DNA of 5,882 bases from Deltaproteobacteria bacterium (GTDB lineage Bacteria > UBA10199 > GCA-002796325 > JACPFF01), in assembly GCA_016183065.1 (NCBI GenBank), contig JACPFF010000020.1, positions 1 to 5,882 on the forward strand, read 5' to 3'. The translations under genes and the position numbers were made by a program. Below, piece after piece: positions 5,007 to 5,882 of this stretch. The notes below the pieces were generated by a model. It was not told the DNA's origin. It saw only the letters and a program-made list of their open reading frames with translations, and ran no database searches. Numbering within the stretch: the stretch's first letter is position 1; each line of letters starts with the position of its first letter.

Positions 5007-5414
5007 ATGTCAGGCAAGCAGACCACCAAGCCTTCCTTGACCAAAACGGACTTGACCGAGGCCCTTGATCGGGTGGTCGCCGTCTTTGAGACCAAGCTGA
5101 CCGAAACCCGCCTGCAACTTGAGCGCAAGATTGACTGGGCCCGGCAGGATGCCAAGGAGCAGTTGGAGGCCGTCGATCGGCGCCTCTCTGCCAAGATCGA
5201 GGCCGTGGATCAGCGCCTCTCTGCCAAGATCGAGGCCGTGGATCAGCGCCTCTCTGCCAAGATCGAGGCCGTGGATCAGCGGCTCACTGCCGTGGGGGAG
5301 GCGGTCTTGCACATCCGGCGGTTGGTCACCGCGCAGGGAGAGACCTTGGCGGCGCTCCACGACACTGTGGCCACCCATGACGCCCGCCTGACTGCCCTCG
5401 AACTCCCCACCTAA
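5007..5414 (+). CDS. Coiled-coil protein with 11-residue tandem repeats
   Basis: This is a 135-residue soluble protein without signal peptide or membrane segment. Residues 15-50 are charged helix (ALDRVVAVFETKLTETRLQL). Residues 54-96 are tandem hendecads EAVDRRLSAKI, EAVDQRLSAKI, EAVDQRLSAKI and EAVDQRLTAVG. Residues 97-135 are a further helix ending ARLTALELPT. Such 11-residue periodicity supports a long, slightly right-handed coiled coil and oligomerisation. ATG 5007 is chosen because the frame has conventional coding character from there; no strong ribosome site precedes it. The gene is divergent from the ATPase and shows no link to a pathway. A role as a structural or adaptor protein is only a guess. 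Small proteins with this layout occur in many bacteria with no known function. Confidence 0.75.
   Translation: MSGKQTTKPSLTKTDLTEALDRVVAVFETKLTETRLQLERKIDWARQDAKEQLEAVDRRLSAKIEAVDQRLSAKIEAVDQRLSAKIEAVDQRLTAVGEAVLHIRRLVTAQGETLAALHDTVATHDARLTALELPT
5166..5291 (+). repeat. 33-bp in-frame tandem repeats
   Basis: There are three full units (5166-5198, 5199-5231, 5232-5264) and a partial fourth (5265-5291) of GAGGCCGTGGATCAGCGCCT followed by CTCTGCCAAGATC. Units two and three are identical and unit one differs at two bases. Such near-identity suggests recent slippage or unequal exchange. Copy number changes would keep the frame and lengthen the coiled coil by 11 residues. Confidence 0.9.
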
Positions 5415-5526
5415 CCGGGGGCCCTCACCATCTGCCAGCGCCTCCTCTCCGCGCAAGCGTGGGGAACACACGGGAAACAGACCGGACGGAGGATCTGGGG
5501 GTCCCCCCGCAACTTTTTCGCGAGAA

Positions 5527-5542
5527 CGGCCGAGAATAGGGC
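5527..5542. repeat. 16-bp repeat CGGCCGAGAATAGGGC, copy 2
   Basis: This copy is identical to 4854-4869. It lies in the 257-bp stretch between the coiled-coil gene and the gene at the right edge. That stretch also holds a GGGGG-T-CCCCC inverted repeat (5497-5507), T tracts (5560-5566, 5581-5586) and a lone TTGACA (5568-5573) with no fitting -10 box. Confidence 0.5.
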
Positions 5543-5653
5543 GTCAGAAGAAAACTCGCTTTTTTTCTTGACACGCGCTGTTTTTTAGCTTGCGCCGCCG
5601 GGCGACGAGGAGTACGGCTGGGGGCACGCTTCGGTGCGCACCCCGGTGGGCCG

Positions 5654-5662
5654 AAGGAAAGG
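5654..5662 (+). promoter_or_regulatory. Ribosome binding site of the right-edge gene
   Basis: AAGGAAAGG ends 9 nt before ATG 5672. The purine-rich run in otherwise GC-rich sequence supports this start. A perfect palindrome GGTGCGCACC (5633-5642) lies just upstream. Confidence 0.45.
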
Positions 5663-5671
5663 TCCGATCCG

Positions 5672-5882
5672 ATGGACCGTACGAGACCAACGGCGGGTGT
5701 GGCGCTGAGTGGCGCGCTCGGCGCGGCCTGTGGGGGCGATGCCCCATCAGGAGCGGCGCCGGGCGCGGGAGCGCTCCCTCCCACGGCGTCCGAGAGCGCC
5801 AGTCTCACGGAGAGTGCCGACGATCTTTCGTTAAGCGCCTTCCTCCAGTCCCCTGCCTATAGTGGCACCCTCATGGTCCGCT
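5672..5882 (+). CDS. N-terminus of a possible lipoprotein or exported protein (3' partial)
   Basis: The frame is open from ATG 5672 to the right edge (70 codons visible). It begins MDRTRPTAGVALSGALGAAC, continues GGDAPSGAAPGAGALPPT, and ends with LSAFLQSPAYSGTLMVR. Two early arginines, a short Ala/Gly/Leu stretch, and LGAAC followed by GGD and a Pro/Ala/Gly-rich linker look like a bacterial lipoprotein signal, with Cys20 as the lipidation site. The lipobox is imperfect (Gly at -3), and the hydrophobic core is weak. AAGGAAAGG at 9 nt supports the start. The frame is also open upstream of this ATG without an obvious better start. The mature domain lies outside the window, so the function cannot be named. 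Confidence 0.5.
   Translation, partial: MDRTRPTAGVALSGALGAACGGDAPSGAAPGAGALPPTASESASLTESADDLSLSAFLQSPAYSGTLMVR

Noticed and set aside
4730-5194. A 154-codon open frame on the - strand upstream of the ATPase
   Set aside because: It runs through the antisense of the coiled-coil gene. Only the 54-bp block inside it has a recognisable origin, and the rest has no coding character.
5441-5469. CCGCGCAAGCGTGGGGAACA resembles the right half of a type I-E CRISPR repeat
   Set aside because: There is only one copy, with mismatches in the left half, no second repeat or spacer, and no cas gene in the window. It is most likely chance or a minor hairpin after the coiled-coil gene.
5568-5596. TTGACA as a promoter for the right-edge gene
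   Set aside because: The -35 box is perfect but the sequence at the right distance is GC-rich and offers no acceptable -10 box.
5425-5808. A 127-codon open frame on the - strand opposite the right-edge gene
   Set aside because: It is Ala/Pro/Ser-rich antisense to a better-supported start with a ribosome site, and has no recognisable domain.

Overview
The window comes from a GC-rich bacterial genome. An Rhs-type protein with a Sec-like signal sequence and a possible lipoprotein start suggest a Gram-negative host. The sequence does not identify the species. It reads as an accessory region made of polymorphic-toxin cassettes, small repeats and gene remnants, followed by a COG1373-type ATPase and a coiled-coil gene.

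Positions 1-720, + strand. The C-terminal end of a large Rhs/YD-repeat-type polymorphic toxin enters from the left. Its stop codon overlaps (ATGA) the start of a small helical protein, which is the likely cognate immunity protein. Positions 829-2647 hold a second, orphan module. A truncated Rhs core with an intact PxxxxDPxG motif carries an unassigned tail of about 170 residues. A small membrane protein follows 29 bp later. It is split into two frames at a U UUU UUC heptamer and is the likely immunity protein.

Positions 2648-3322 contain no intact gene. This stretch is a graveyard of 5' and internal Rhs fragments (one YD-repeat piece and one signal-peptide piece) mixed with copies of a dispersed element of about 65 bp. 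Six copies or partial copies lie in the window, all in the same orientation. One copy lies just before the orphan module and a cluster lies just after it, so the toxin/immunity cassette is bracketed by direct repeats. My main hypothesis is that these repeats mark the borders where cassettes are gained, shuffled and lost.

Positions 3323-4690, - strand, carry an intact 455-residue AAA ATPase with a DUF4143-type C-terminal domain. Its start lies directly behind a good sigma70-like promoter that is overlapped by a perfect 10-bp inverted repeat, so it looks autoregulated or repressed and possibly leaderless. Just upstream are a second 10-bp inverted repeat of the same geometry (19-bp spacer), a strong AGGAGG site feeding an overlapping 45-codon ORF, and a 54-bp near-duplicate of part of the ATPase gene.

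Positions 5007-5414, + strand, encode a 135-residue coiled-coil protein with 33-bp (11-residue) tandem repeats. At the right edge an incomplete gene starting near 5672 encodes a possible lipoprotein N-terminus. The left part works as toxin plus immunity pairs. The right part shows no clear functional link to it.
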